A stretch of 64,000 nucleotides of DNA. It comes from Butyrivibrio sp. (GTDB lineage: Bacteria > Bacillota > Clostridia > Lachnospirales > Lachnospiraceae). Location of the stretch: NCBI RefSeq assembly GCF_015056685.1, contig NZ_SVFW01000005.1, forward strand, positions 62,001-126,000, read 5' to 3'. The position numbers and the translations under genes are program-made. Position 1 is the first letter of the stretch. Every line of letters starts with the position of its first letter. Below the pieces are notes generated by a model, which was not told the DNA's origin, made no database searches, and saw nothing but the letters and a program-made list of their open reading frames with translations. Shown here in pieces: positions 33,973-43,236 of this stretch.

Positions 33973-35022
33973 ATGGCAGAAAATAAAGAATTAGGATTAT
34001 CAACTTCAGATTACTATTTTGACCTTCCTGAGGAACTGATCGCACAGGATCCAATGGAAAAAAGAGATGAATGCAGGCTCCTTATAGTAGACAAAAAGAC
34101 AGGAGAAACAGAGCATCATAAGTTTAACGAGATCATAAATTACCTCGAGCCAGGTGACTGCCTTGTTCTCAATAACACAAAGGTCATTCCTGCAAGGCTT
34201 CTTGGTGAAAAAGAAGGAACAGGCGCTTCAGTAGAGATTCTCCTTCTTAAGAGAAAAGAAGCTGATGTATGGGAAACACTTGTTAAACCCGGCAAAAAAT
34301 TAAGACCTGGTGCAAGAGTTTCATTTGGCGGTGGAATTTTAAAAGCCGAGATTCTTGATATTGTTGATGAAGGAAACAGACTTGTTAAGTTCTATTACGA
34401 TGGGATCTGGGAGGAAGTTTTGGACAGACTTGGTGAAATGCCTCTTCCACCTTACATCACACATAAGCTTCAGGATAAAAACATGTACCAGACTGTATAT
34501 GCCAAGTATGAAGGTTCAGCTGCCGCACCAACTGCGGGACTTCACTTTACCGAAAAGCTCCTTGAAGATATAAAAGCAAAAGGCGTTGATATGGCCTTTG
34601 TTACTCTTCACGTTGGTCTTGGGACCTTCAGACCTGTTAAAGTAGACAATGTTTTAGAGCATCATATGCACACAGAATGGTATCAGGTCACACAGGAAGC
34701 AGCTGATAAGATCAACAAGGCTAAAGAGAACGGCCACCACATTATCTGTGTTGGCACAACCAGCTGCAGAACAATAGAAAGTGCCGCAGATGAGAATGGA
34801 CATCTCTCAGCTTGCAGCGGGGATACATCAATATTTATCTATCCCGGCTATAAATTCAAGGTTCTTGACCAGCTCATCACCAATTTCCATCTGCCTGAGT
34901 CAACACTTGTAATGCTTGTTTCAGCACTTGCAGGCAGAGAACATGTTCTTGCCGCATACGAAGAAGCAATCAAAGAACGCTACCGCTTCTTCTCCTTTGG
35001 AGATGCATGTTTCTTCAAATAA
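33973..35022 (+). CDS. queA: S-adenosylmethionine:tRNA ribosyltransferase-isomerase
   Basis: Penultimate queuosine step: transfers and isomerises the ribosyl part of SAM onto 7-aminomethyl-deazaguanine in tRNA to form epoxyqueuosine. The 349 residues include FDLPEELIAQ, LVLNNTKVIPARL, SAAAPTAGLHFT, HVGLGTFRPV and ITNFHLPESTL, all QueA signatures. Monocistronic; other queuosine genes are not in view. It ends just before the second large palindrome. Confidence 0.96.
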   Translation: MAENKELGLSTSDYYFDLPEELIAQDPMEKRDECRLLIVDKKTGETEHHKFNEIINYLEPGDCLVLNNTKVIPARLLGEKEGTGASVEILLLKRKEADVWETLVKPGKKLRPGARVSFGGGILKAEILDIVDEGNRLVKFYYDGIWEEVLDRLGEMPLPPYITHKLQDKNMYQTVYAKYEGSAAAPTAGLHFTEKLLEDIKAKGVDMAFVTLHVGLGTFRPVKVDNVLEHHMHTEWYQVTQEAADKINKAKENGHHIICVGTTSCRTIESAADENGHLSACSGDTSIFIYPGYKFKVLDQLITNFHLPESTLVMLVSALAGREHVLAAYEEAIKERYRFFSFGDACFFK

Positions 35023-35060
35023 ACATTACTTTGATATCTACAAAATCAATTTAGAGTGAG

Positions 35061-35142
35061 ACAGAGGGAAGACAGAGGGACGGTTCTTTTGACTTATTGC
35101 TTACAATAAGTCAAAAGAACCGTCCCTCTGTCTTCCCTCTGT
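35061..35142. repeat. 38-bp perfect palindrome (GACAGAGGGACGG type), copy 2
   Basis: Arms 35061-35098 and 35105-35142 are perfectly complementary around a 6-nt loop. It shares the 27-bp core with 21528-21593 and is lengthened by a duplicated ACAGAGGGA unit. It lies between convergent queA and the M18 peptidase gene, where it can form a terminator-like hairpin. Confidence 0.92.
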
Positions 35143-35150
35143 TTTCTTAT

Positions 35151-36650
35151 TTATTCGTTTCTAAAATCGATATTCTGAAGGAATGATACATAGCCTCTCT
35201 TTGCTTCGTAAAGGTCAGCCTTATCGATTGCTTCCCATGGTGCATGCATGTTAAGTACTGCTACGCCTGAATCGATAACGTTCATTCCGTAAAGAGCAAG
35301 GATATAAGCGATAGTTCCGCCACCACCAACATCTACTTTACCAAGTTCTGCTGTCTGATAGATGATGCCATCCTTTTCAAATGCTCTTCTGATCTCGGCG
35401 ATAAATTCTGCATTTGCATCGTTAGAGCCTGATTTTCCTCTTGAACCTGTAAACTTATTGAATACAAGTCCTTCTCCAAGGAATGCAGCGTTCTTCTTCT
35501 CAAAGCTTGATGCATATGTAGGATCAAAGCCGGCGCTTACGTCTGAAGAAAGCATGCATGAGTTTGCAAGACATCTTCTAAGTGAAAGGTCATTGTAGCC
35601 TTCCTTTGTAAGGTTCATGAGCTCTGCAACAGCATTCTCAAAGAAGTGGCTGCGCATACCTGTTGCTCCAACGCTTCCGATCTCTTCTTTATCAACGAGG
35701 ATACAGCAAGCTGTTCTCTTTAAGTTCTTTGCTTCAAGAATAGCGCGCATTGAAGGATATGCGCATACTCTGTCGTCATGACCATAGCCAAGGATCATTG
35801 ATCTGTCAAATCCGGCATCTCTAGCCTTACCTGCAGGTACGATCTCAAGTTCTGCTGAAATGAAGTCTTCTTCTTCGATTCCGTAAAGATCATTTAAAAG
35901 AGCTACTACTCCGCGGCGAACTGCTCCTGAAAGCTTTCCGCTCTCTGCCTTTTCTTCTTTCTCAGCAGCAATTGCGTACTTCTCGCCTGCGGAAAGCTTA
36001 CTGTCAGCCTTTTCAGCCTTCTCTTTTTCCTTGCTCTCTACAACGAATGGTCTGTGACCAACAATAAGGTCAAGAGCTTCACCTTCAATTACATTTGAAG
36101 CCTTCTTGCTCATCTGATCTGCAGCAAGATGTATAAGAAGATCAGAAACGAAGAATACTGGATCGTCCTCATCCTCACCAACATTGAGCTGTACTGTTGT
36201 GCCATCCTTCTTAACAACTACGCCGTGAATAGCAAGTGGCATAGCAACATACTGATATTTCTTGATTCCGCCATAGTAATGTGTATCAAGGTAAGCAAAT
36301 CCGTTGTCTTCATAAAGAGGATTCTGCTTAACATCAAGTCTTGGAGAATCGATGTGAGCACCAAGGATATTAAGACCGGCCTCGATAGGGTCTGAACCGA
36401 TCTGGAAGATAGCGATTGACTTGTTCATCCATACGCTATATACCTTATCTCCCTTTTTAAGCTTTGTCTTTGTGCCGATCAAAGTATTGAGTTCTCTGTA
36501 TCCTGCTTCCTCAATCTCGTTAACAATTGTATCAATTGCTTCACGCTCGGTTTTTGAATTATCAAGGAATTTCTTGTAATCCTCAGCAAACTTATCTACA
36601 GCTTTGAGCTGAGTAGCATTGTAGTTTGCCCAAACATTTTTTCTATTCAT
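35151..36650 (-). CDS. M18-family aminopeptidase
   Basis: A 499-residue cytoplasmic metallo-aminopeptidase that trims N-terminal residues from peptides. Metal and catalytic landmarks are GAHIDSPRLD, DKEEIGSVGATG, SSDVSAGFDP, the FTGSRGKSGSNDAN region and the final-domain His in LNMHAPWEAIDKADLYE. ATG 36650 follows AAAGGAG; upstream in-frame codons lie in the pheT terminator. An inserted Lys/Glu-rich segment (about residues 225-265) is likely a surface loop. Confidence 0.93.
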   Translation of the reverse strand: MNRKNVWANYNATQLKAVDKFAEDYKKFLDNSKTEREAIDTIVNEIEEAGYRELNTLIGTKTKLKKGDKVYSVWMNKSIAIFQIGSDPIEAGLNILGAHIDSPRLDVKQNPLYEDNGFAYLDTHYYGGIKKYQYVAMPLAIHGVVVKKDGTTVQLNVGEDEDDPVFFVSDLLIHLAADQMSKKASNVIEGEALDLIVGHRPFVVESKEKEKAEKADSKLSAGEKYAIAAEKEEKAESGKLSGAVRRGVVALLNDLYGIEEEDFISAELEIVPAGKARDAGFDRSMILGYGHDDRVCAYPSMRAILEAKNLKRTACCILVDKEEIGSVGATGMRSHFFENAVAELMNLTKEGYNDLSLRRCLANSCMLSSDVSAGFDPTYASSFEKKNAAFLGEGLVFNKFTGSRGKSGSNDANAEFIAEIRRAFEKDGIIYQTAELGKVDVGGGGTIAYILALYGMNVIDSGVAVLNMHAPWEAIDKADLYEAKRGYVSFLQNIDFRNE

Positions 36651-36666
36651 ATTTAAGCTCCTTTCG

Positions 36667-36706
36667 AGAAAAAAATAGCCATTGCTAACTAAAGCAATGA
36701 CTATTT
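36667..36706 (-). terminator. Terminator of pheST
   Basis: AATAG(C)CATTGCT/AGCAATG(A)CTATT hairpin with TTTTTTTC on the minus strand, between pheT and the M18 peptidase gene. Confidence 0.8.
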
Positions 36707-36732
36707 TAACACCTACTGTGCCATCAGGCAAA

Positions 36733-39153
36733 TCAAGAACGAATTTCAATTCCCATTGTAAATGAAAGTTTTCTGAGCATCTTATCTACATATCCGTTTA
36801 TAGCTTCATCAGTAAGCTCCTCGTCCTTAGGAGTGAATGTAATTGTGAAAGCCATACTCTTCTTTGTAGGAGGAATAGGAAGTCCCTCGTATACATCAAA
36901 GAGATGTACATCAGTTACATACTTGCAGGATCCATAGATTGCATCCTCAACTTCTCCACAAGTAACGGTCTTATCCATAATAAGCGCAAGATCACGCTTA
37001 ACAGCTGCGAACTTTGAAAGTGGTGTAAATGTAGGAGTCTTGCCATACCACTTATCAAGTGCTGAAAGATCTATCTCGCAGATATAAGCCGGTATTCTCA
37101 TATCAGTCTCATCCTGGATCTCATAAGTGATCTGTCCAAGATATCCGACCTCTTCTCCCTCACATACGATCTTTGCAGTTCTGTAAGGATGTAAGAAAGT
37201 TTTGGTTGCAGGCTCATATTTAAAGTTTATATGAAGAGCATCTGCTACATTCTCAGCAAGTCCCTTTAATGTATATATGTCCTCGCCCTCGCCAAAAATA
37301 CCGATGCAAAGAGTAGCTTTCTCATCAGGATATTCTGTAAGTGGAAGGGCCTTTGGAATAAATCTGTTACCAAGCTCAAATAATCTTCCCTCGAGAGTAC
37401 CTTTCTTCTGGTTTCTTGCAATAGCACGGATCATCTGTGCTGCAAGTGTTGTTCTCATAAGTGAAAGATCTTCATTTATAGGATTAAGGATCCTGATAGC
37501 CTTTCTCTCCTGTGCATCCTCAGCAAATCCTAAAAGGTCAAGGTCACTTGGTGAGAAGAATGAGTAGTGCATGCACTCATATGCTCCTTGCGCGCAAAGA
37601 GCTCTCTTTATCCTGAGCTCAGTCTTCTGCTTAAGGTTTCTGCCACCAACAGTAACGCTGCAATCCTTAAGGAATGTAGGCTCAACATGCTCATATCCGT
37701 ACATGCGGATAAGTTCTTCTGCAATGTCAGGATAATCTTCCATATCCTCACGATATGCAGGAATCTTGATTGTAAGTTCATCACCATTTATTTCAGGCTC
37801 AAAATTAAGATTTGTAAGAATTCTCTTGATCTCATCAGTAGGAACTTCGATACCAAGTACTCCGTTAACCTTCTTTATGGATGCCTTCATTTCCTTCTTA
37901 TCGAGGCTGTTTCCTGTATTTATATCCACATGAGTCTTGGAAACCTTACCTGCTCCAAGCTGTTCAACAAGATGAAGAGCTCTCTTCATAGCTATAACAG
38001 TTGTATATTCGTAAACGCCCTTTGCGAAAGCAGCTGATGAATCAGATGACTGACCAAGAGCTCTTGAGCTCTTACGGATGTTGTCACGCATGAACTTAGC
38101 AGCTTCAAATGTAACAGTAGTTGTTGTATCACGGATCTCTGAATTGAGGCCGCCCATGATACCTGCAAGAGCTACAGGCTTTGCTCCATCACAGATAACA
38201 AGGTTGTCTGTTGTAAGCTCAAACTCATTTTCATCAAGAGTAACTATCTTTTCTCCTGCCTTGGCACGCCTTACAACAATCTTGTTACCTTCAAGGAAAT
38301 TGCCGTCAAAAGCGTGCATTGGCTGTCCAAGCTCTCTCATAATATAGTTAGTGATATCAACGATATTATTGATCGAGTTATTACCAACCATGGCAAGTCT
38401 TCTCTTCATCCAAAGAGGGCTCTCACCAAGCTTTACATCATATACATAATGACCAATATATCTTGGGCAAAGATCAGGATCTTCTACAGTTACACTAAAT
38501 CCTTCGTTCTCAACATCTGTTTCTGTGTAGCTAAGATCAATCTCTTTTAATGGCTTATCAAGTGCAGCTGCAACCTCTCTTGCAAGGCCGTAAATACTCT
38601 GGCAGTCAGGTCTGTTTGCAGTGATTGAAACATCAAAGATCCAGTCATCAAGACCAAGTATAGGCTTAACATCAGCACCTACCTCTGTATCCTCAGGGAA
38701 TACCAAAAGTCCGTTGTAGCCTGCTCCTGGGTACATATCTTCTGTTACACCAAGCTCAACACCTGAGCAGAGCATACCCTCTGAATCTACACCACGAAGC
38801 TTACCCTTTTTGATAGTAGCAACACCGATAACTGTTACATGGTCTCTCTCTGTTTCAATTACTGTTGCGCCAACAAGAGCAAGTGGATATTTTCCTCCTG
38901 CCTGAACGTTGTCTGCACCGCAGCATACCTGGAATGTTCCGTGTTCTCCTGCATTTACCTGGCAAACATGAAGATGAGTATCCGGAATAGGTTCACATTT
39001 CTCTACCTGTCCAACTACGACATTTGATATGTCTTTTCCTACTTCCCAGCACTCTTCTACTTCGAAGCCGCAGTCAAAGAGCTTTTTCTCAAGTTCCTTT
39101 GGTTCTAAATCTATATCAACAAAATCTTTAAGCCAACTTAAAGGTACTAACAT
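36733..39153 (-). CDS. pheT: Phenylalanyl-tRNA synthetase beta subunit
   Basis: Large subunit (806 residues) of the heterotetrameric PheRS. The N-terminal tRNA-binding EMAP-like domain (VVGQVEKCEPIPDTHLHVCQV), the B3/B4 editing domain, the B5 domain, the catalytic-like core and the C-terminal anticodon-binding FDX-ACB domain (FTPLSKFAAVKRDLALIMD) are all recognisable in the usual order. ATG behind AGGAGG, 17 bp after pheS, under the Phe T-box. Confidence 0.97.
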   Translation of the reverse strand: MLVPLSWLKDFVDIDLEPKELEKKLFDCGFEVEECWEVGKDISNVVVGQVEKCEPIPDTHLHVCQVNAGEHGTFQVCCGADNVQAGGKYPLALVGATVIETERDHVTVIGVATIKKGKLRGVDSEGMLCSGVELGVTEDMYPGAGYNGLLVFPEDTEVGADVKPILGLDDWIFDVSITANRPDCQSIYGLAREVAAALDKPLKEIDLSYTETDVENEGFSVTVEDPDLCPRYIGHYVYDVKLGESPLWMKRRLAMVGNNSINNIVDITNYIMRELGQPMHAFDGNFLEGNKIVVRRAKAGEKIVTLDENEFELTTDNLVICDGAKPVALAGIMGGLNSEIRDTTTTVTFEAAKFMRDNIRKSSRALGQSSDSSAAFAKGVYEYTTVIAMKRALHLVEQLGAGKVSKTHVDINTGNSLDKKEMKASIKKVNGVLGIEVPTDEIKRILTNLNFEPEINGDELTIKIPAYREDMEDYPDIAEELIRMYGYEHVEPTFLKDCSVTVGGRNLKQKTELRIKRALCAQGAYECMHYSFFSPSDLDLLGFAEDAQERKAIRILNPINEDLSLMRTTLAAQMIRAIARNQKKGTLEGRLFELGNRFIPKALPLTEYPDEKATLCIGIFGEGEDIYTLKGLAENVADALHINFKYEPATKTFLHPYRTAKIVCEGEEVGYLGQITYEIQDETDMRIPAYICEIDLSALDKWYGKTPTFTPLSKFAAVKRDLALIMDKTVTCGEVEDAIYGSCKYVTDVHLFDVYEGLPIPPTKKSMAFTITFTPKDEELTDEAINGYVDKMLRKLSFTMGIEIRS

Positions 39154-39170
39154 TTCATTCTCCTCCTGAA

Positions 39171-40217
39171 TTATTCGTAGTGATCGATCTGCTTAAGGAC
39201 ATCAAGGTCTGACTCATATAAGAGCTTGATGTTGTTAATGCCGTATTTGAGCATTGTTGCACGCTCGATACCGATACCAAATGCAAATCCGCTGTACTCT
39301 TCTGAATCAATTCCACAGTTCTCTAAAACCTTCTTGTTAACAACACCGGCACCAAGAACCTCGATCCAGCCTGTACCCTTGCAGAGATTACATCCCTTGC
39401 CGCCACATGCAAAGCAGCTGCAGTCAACCTCTACAGAAGGCTCTGTGAATGGGAAGTATGAAGGACGAAGTCTTGTTGTTGTTCCCTCGCCGAAGATTTT
39501 CTGTGCAAAGGTCTCCAAAGCTCCCTTAAGGTCACAAAGTGTAACATTCTTATCAACTACGAGTCCTTCCATCTGTGAGAACATAGGTGAATGAGTTGCA
39601 TCATCATCTGAACGGAAAACCTTACCAGGTGAAAGAATCTTGATCGGTGGTTTCTTGTTTTCCATTACATGGATCTGACCTGATGAAGTCTGAGTTCTTA
39701 AAAGGAACTCAGGGCTGAGATAGAATGTATCCTGCATATCTCTTGCAGGGTGATCTGCAGGAGTATTAAGTGCAGTGAAATTGTAGTAGTCATTCTCAAT
39801 CTCAGTGCCTTCATATATTTCAAAACCCATTCCTTCAAAGATATCGATAAGAGTCTCTCTCATCTGTGTTACAGGATGAAGATTGCCCTGATAACGCATT
39901 TTGGCAGGCATTGTAACGTCCTGTTTTTCTCTTTCATATCTTGCCTTAAGCTCTTTTTCTTTCATCTTCTTGTCAAGTTCATCAAACTGTTCAAGAGCCC
40001 ACTGCTTAAGTTCATTTACATTCTTACCATATTCAGCACGATCCTCTGCAGCAATGTTTTTCATCTCTTTCATCAGTGCTGAGATCTTGCCGTTTTTGTT
40101 ATCCAAAAAGACCTTTCTCTGTTCATAAACATGCTTTGAGCTTTCAAGCAACTTTGAATTTTCTTTGATTTCTTCACGAATTGCTTCAATTTGCTGACGT
40201 AATACGCTGTTTTCCAA
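39171..40217 (-). CDS. pheS: Phenylalanyl-tRNA synthetase alpha subunit
   Basis: Catalytic alpha subunit (348 residues). An N-terminal coiled coil (about 1-85) binds the tRNA. Class II motifs follow: MAKM-like PAKMRYQGNLHPVTQM, LLRTQTSSGQ (motif 2 region), and FGIGIERATMLKYG (motif 3). A Cys-rich insert CSCFACGGKGCNLCKGTGW resembles the form found in many Firmicutes PheS proteins. The start codon is TTG at 40217, set by AGGAGG upstream. Operon with pheT. Confidence 0.96.
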   Translation of the reverse strand: MENSVLRQQIEAIREEIKENSKLLESSKHVYEQRKVFLDNKNGKISALMKEMKNIAAEDRAEYGKNVNELKQWALEQFDELDKKMKEKELKARYEREKQDVTMPAKMRYQGNLHPVTQMRETLIDIFEGMGFEIYEGTEIENDYYNFTALNTPADHPARDMQDTFYLSPEFLLRTQTSSGQIHVMENKKPPIKILSPGKVFRSDDDATHSPMFSQMEGLVVDKNVTLCDLKGALETFAQKIFGEGTTTRLRPSYFPFTEPSVEVDCSCFACGGKGCNLCKGTGWIEVLGAGVVNKKVLENCGIDSEEYSGFAFGIGIERATMLKYGINNIKLLYESDLDVLKQIDHYE

Positions 40218-40265
40218 AATTTCTTCCTCCTGTTATTAAAGATGTGACTTTCTTAAGAGTTCAAC

Positions 40266-40560
40266 AAAAAAAGTCCCTTGTATAGCTGCAAAGCTATACA
40301 AGGGACGATCAATCACCGCGGTACCACCCATGTTCCTGTCAAAACAGGCTCTCAACCATAATGGTTTTATCTGTAACGTAGACTTACGATCCTGACTACA
40401 AGCAAAAAGCCTTCACCAAAACTGCTCCGGTGCGAAACTTCCGTACATACCATAGCCTGCAGGGCTCTCAGCCAGCGACCCTAGCTCTCTCAAAGGATAA
40501 TATGACATCTTCAGATAAAAATCTGACACCATCATTGCATTTAAATTATTAAATTAAAAA
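40266..40560 (-). promoter_or_regulatory. T-box leader of pheST (tRNA-Phe responsive)
   Basis: The minus strand has the T-box GGGTGGTACCGCGG (40316-40329) and an intrinsic terminator of 14-bp arms (40273-40286 and 40293-40306) followed by TTTTTTT. A TTC triplet at 40434-40436 precedes GCACCGGAG, the expected specifier context, which fits the downstream pheS. Stem I starts near the AGAGAG box at about 40490; the 5' end is estimated. Confidence 0.92.
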
Positions 40561-40629
40561 TACTCTTAATTATTCTATGTTTCGATATTATAAAAGTCAA
40601 GCAAATGACATAAATTTCGTAATAAAAAA

Positions 40630-41274
40630 TCAACCCAAAAAGCTCTTTATAAAAATCTCAAGACCAATAACTATCAAAATAACTCCGCCTAATATCTTGG
40701 CATTTGAAGCAAGCTTTGTTCCAAATGTCTTGCCAAGTCCTATTCCGATATAACATACAACATAAGTCACAACAGCAATTATTGTAGCACTTCCGATAGC
40801 CATCAAAGCATTATAATTCGCAATCGTAAATCCAACAGATAGAGCATCAATGGATGTTGCAACGCCCTGAACCAACAAAAGTTTTAAAGAAAGAGAAGTC
40901 TCTCCTGCAACATTTCCGAATTTAGGACATTCTTTATTGGTGCAGCCATCACACTTTCCGTCCCTGTCACACTTCTTTTCCTTAATACCCTCAAGAAGCA
41001 TTTTTCCACCAATATAAGCTAAAAGAATAAGCGCTATCCACGGAATGAACATCTGAAATCCGCTGAAAAGATATGCCGCATTATGTACCAAAAACCATCC
41101 TATTACAGGCATAAGAAACTGAAATCCCGCATAGATTCCAGCCATATAACCCATTCTGCCTTTTTTCATTTTAGGTTCTATAAAACCATTTGCAAGGGAA
41201 ACCGAAAAAGCATCCATCGCCAGTCCAAACCCCAGCAGAATACTATTAAATACAAACAAAATATACTTAGCCAT
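40630..41274 (-). CDS. mntP: Putative Mn2+ efflux pump MntP
   Basis: A 214-residue membrane protein with six helices and the duplicated MntP signature: GLAMDAFSVSLANG in the first half and GVATSIDALSVGF in the second, whose Asp residues are thought to carry Mn2+. The cytoplasmic loop between the halves carries C102, C108, C111 and C116 (Cx5Cx2Cx4C), not part of the standard MntP core, and a possible metal-binding site. A TATAAT at 41304-41309 gives it its own promoter downstream of the structured RNA. Confidence 0.92.
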   Translation of the reverse strand: MAKYILFVFNSILLGFGLAMDAFSVSLANGFIEPKMKKGRMGYMAGIYAGFQFLMPVIGWFLVHNAAYLFSGFQMFIPWIALILLAYIGGKMLLEGIKEKKCDRDGKCDGCTNKECPKFGNVAGETSLSLKLLLVQGVATSIDALSVGFTIANYNALMAIGSATIIAVVTYVVCYIGIGLGKTFGTKLASNAKILGGVILIVIGLEIFIKSFLG

Positions 41275-41355
41275 AATATTCTCTCCTAACCGAATATTTG
41301 ACCATTATAACACTATGTAACTTCTATTACTATATTAAATGCTCTGCTCTGGGAA

Positions 41356-41617
41356 ATGAAATAGGCGGGCATCCATACTTTTATGAACGCCCGCCCTTAC
41401 TGTGAAATTTCCAAGGGTCTATTCCTCTTCTTTCTGCAATTGTATATTTTGCGAATCTATGTTAATCACATCCTTTAGCGACTCCTTGACACTCCTTGGC
41501 TAATGTGAAGCTTAAGCCACCGTCGCTGTGAATGCCAGCCGCTCCGAAAACCTTCATTCATCTTCCGTGAAGCATAAGCCACTTGGACTACATAGGTTTT
41601 ATCTACAATGTGATTGT
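41356..41617 (-). ncRNA. Unidentified structured RNA with its own promoter and terminator
   Basis: On the minus strand a strong promoter (41624-41652) precedes about 260 nt without coding potential. They contain AGCGAC/GTCGCT, TGGCT/AGCCA and GCTG/CAGC stems and an outer CTATGT/ACATAG pair. AATCACA near the 5' end can pair with TGTGATT in a way that conflicts with the outer stem. GTGGCTTATGCTTCAC and GTGGCTTAAGCTTCAC are a near-identical pair inside. It ends at a GGCGGGC/GCCCGCC hairpin (41364-41395) with TATTTCATTT. I find no match to the yybP-ykoY, T-box, SRP, tmRNA or RNase P signatures. It could be a free RNA or a leader for mntP. Confidence 0.6.
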
Positions 41618-41623
41618 ATATAT

Positions 41624-41652
41624 AATATACCATCTGATGATAAATTTGTCAA
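41624..41652 (-). promoter_or_regulatory. Promoter of the structured RNA
   Basis: Consensus TTGACA (41647-41652), 17 bp, TATATT (41624-41629) on the minus strand. Confidence 0.75.
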
Positions 41653-41897
41653 CAACTTGATATTAATTGTATTTATTTTCTGACTATTCAGACAATTCCC
41701 TAGAATACTGATACATAATTCACTGCTCAAACTTTCTCTCAAAAATTTTTATATTTTTTCATTATTTTCATCTCCAGCCATCAGCGTTGAATAGCCTATT
41801 GAAACTGCTTTTTTGCTTTTTTGCCTAAAAATATTTGATACCTCAAGGCTAATAATGTATTATGTTTGTAGATTATTTTTATTTTGAAAGGACGCTT

Positions 41898-42785
41898 ATG
41901 AGCAATTACATATTAAGCTGCTGTTCTACAGCAGATCTGACTAACGAGCATTTTAGCAAAAGAGACATCAGCTATATCTGCTTCCACTTCGAAATTGACG
42001 GAACAGAATTCCCGGATGATCTTGGAAAATCTATTCCATTCAAAGAGTTCTATACCATGATGGCAAATGGTTCAATGACAAAAACATCTCAGGTAAGTGT
42101 AGGTGAATATCTCGAGTACTTTGAAAAGTTTCTTAAAGAAGGAAAGGATGTCCTTCATTTAACACTCAGCTCAGGAATATCCGGTACTATTAATTCAGCT
42201 ACTATTGCAAAGGAACAGTTAAAAGAAAAATATCCGGAAAGAAAGCTTTATGTAGTAGATTCACTTGCTGCTTCAGCAGGATATGGTCTTCTTATGGATA
42301 AGCTTGCAGATTTAAGAGATGAAGGCATGTCAATTGATTCACTTTATGAGTGGGTTATCGAGAACAAGCTCAACTGCCAGCACTGGTTCTTTGTATCAGA
42401 CCTCAAATACCTTGTAAGAGGAGGACGTGTTTCAAAGGTTGCCGGAACAATCGGTAATGTATTAAATATCTGCCCTCTTATGAATGTAGATTATCAGGGA
42501 CACCTGATCGTAAGATCCAAGATTCGTGGTAAAAATGCTGTCATGAAAGCTCAGGTTCAGAAGATGGTTGAGCTTGCAGAAAACGGTACAGACTATGATG
42601 GAGAATGCTATATCTCCAACTCAGATTGTTACGAAGATGCAAAGGCTGTTGCAGATATGGTTGAAGAAAAGTTCCCTAAGTTAAAAGGACGAGTAAAGAT
42701 CTTCAGCATTGGAACAACTATTGGAAGCCACACAGGCCCAGGTACAGTTGCACTCTTCTTCTGGGGAAGCAAACGAATCGACTAA
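41898..42785 (+). CDS. DegV-family fatty acid-binding protein
   Basis: A 295-residue DegV protein. These cytoplasmic proteins bind fatty acids and can serve as FakB partners that present the acyl group to the FakA kinase. Landmarks are STADLT at the N-terminus, TKTSQVSVGEYLEYFE, LTLSSGISGTINSA, the YLVRGGRVSK loop and the C-terminal GTTIGSHTGPGTVALFFWG. ATG 41898 follows AAAGGA. No fakA is in view. Terminated by its own hairpin. Confidence 0.93.
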   Translation: MSNYILSCCSTADLTNEHFSKRDISYICFHFEIDGTEFPDDLGKSIPFKEFYTMMANGSMTKTSQVSVGEYLEYFEKFLKEGKDVLHLTLSSGISGTINSATIAKEQLKEKYPERKLYVVDSLAASAGYGLLMDKLADLRDEGMSIDSLYEWVIENKLNCQHWFFVSDLKYLVRGGRVSKVAGTIGNVLNICPLMNVDYQGHLIVRSKIRGKNAVMKAQVQKMVELAENGTDYDGECYISNSDCYEDAKAVADMVEEKFPKLKGRVKIFSIGTTIGSHTGPGTVALFFWGSKRID

Positions 42786-42804
42786 TAAATGATCGCATAA
42801 TAAA

Positions 42805-42836
42805 GGCCATGGTAGAAATACCATGGCCCTTTTTGT
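42805..42836 (+). terminator. Terminator of the degV-like gene
   Basis: GGCCATGGTA/TACCATGGCC hairpin followed by CTTTTTG. Confidence 0.9.
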
Positions 42837-42861
42837 TAATTATCCGCACATCCCAAAAGTA

Positions 42862-43110
42862 TTATTCAGCAAGAAGTAAATGATGTACATCATAATCGTT
42901 AATAAGGTTAGTGATCTTTTTGTCGTCGCCTATAAGTGTTACATCAAGTGGTCTGAATAAATTGAGTGATAATAAACCAACAATAGACTTCCCATCGATG
43001 TAGCTGTGCCCATCCTGCACATCGATTTCACATGCAGATTTTGAGTTCATATTGATAAACTGAACGATCTGTGACTTGCACCCTAGTGAAACCCTAACTT
43101 CTTTTTTCAT
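42862..43110 (-). CDS. HPr-like protein lacking the catalytic histidine
   Basis: An 82-residue protein of the HPr/Crh fold. GKSIVGLLSLNL matches the Ser46 regulatory segment of HPr (KSIMGxMSL), so the HPr kinase site seems kept. In the N-terminal loop, GIHARP of HPr reads GCKSQI, so His15, needed for PTS phosphotransfer, is replaced by Lys. It therefore cannot act as a normal PTS carrier and resembles Crh, a regulator phosphorylated only on Ser. Start behind AGGGGAA. Monocistronic. Confidence 0.72.
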   Translation of the reverse strand: MKKEVRVSLGCKSQIVQFINMNSKSACEIDVQDGHSYIDGKSIVGLLSLNLFRPLDVTLIGDDKKITNLINDYDVHHLLLAE

Positions 43111-43236
43111 TTTTCTTTTCCCCTTTTATCTCATAAGTACGCCGCAGCCTCAACAAAAGCAACAACAGAATATATGATAGCACTTTGTGTACAAATTGTG
43201 AACAGGAAAAGAATAAAAAAAGTATAAACTATTAAA

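Noticed and set aside
41356..41617. Manganese (yybP-ykoY) riboswitch for mntP
   Set aside because: The conserved GGGGAGUAG and GCGAGACC type segments are missing on both strands, and the RNA has its own terminator.
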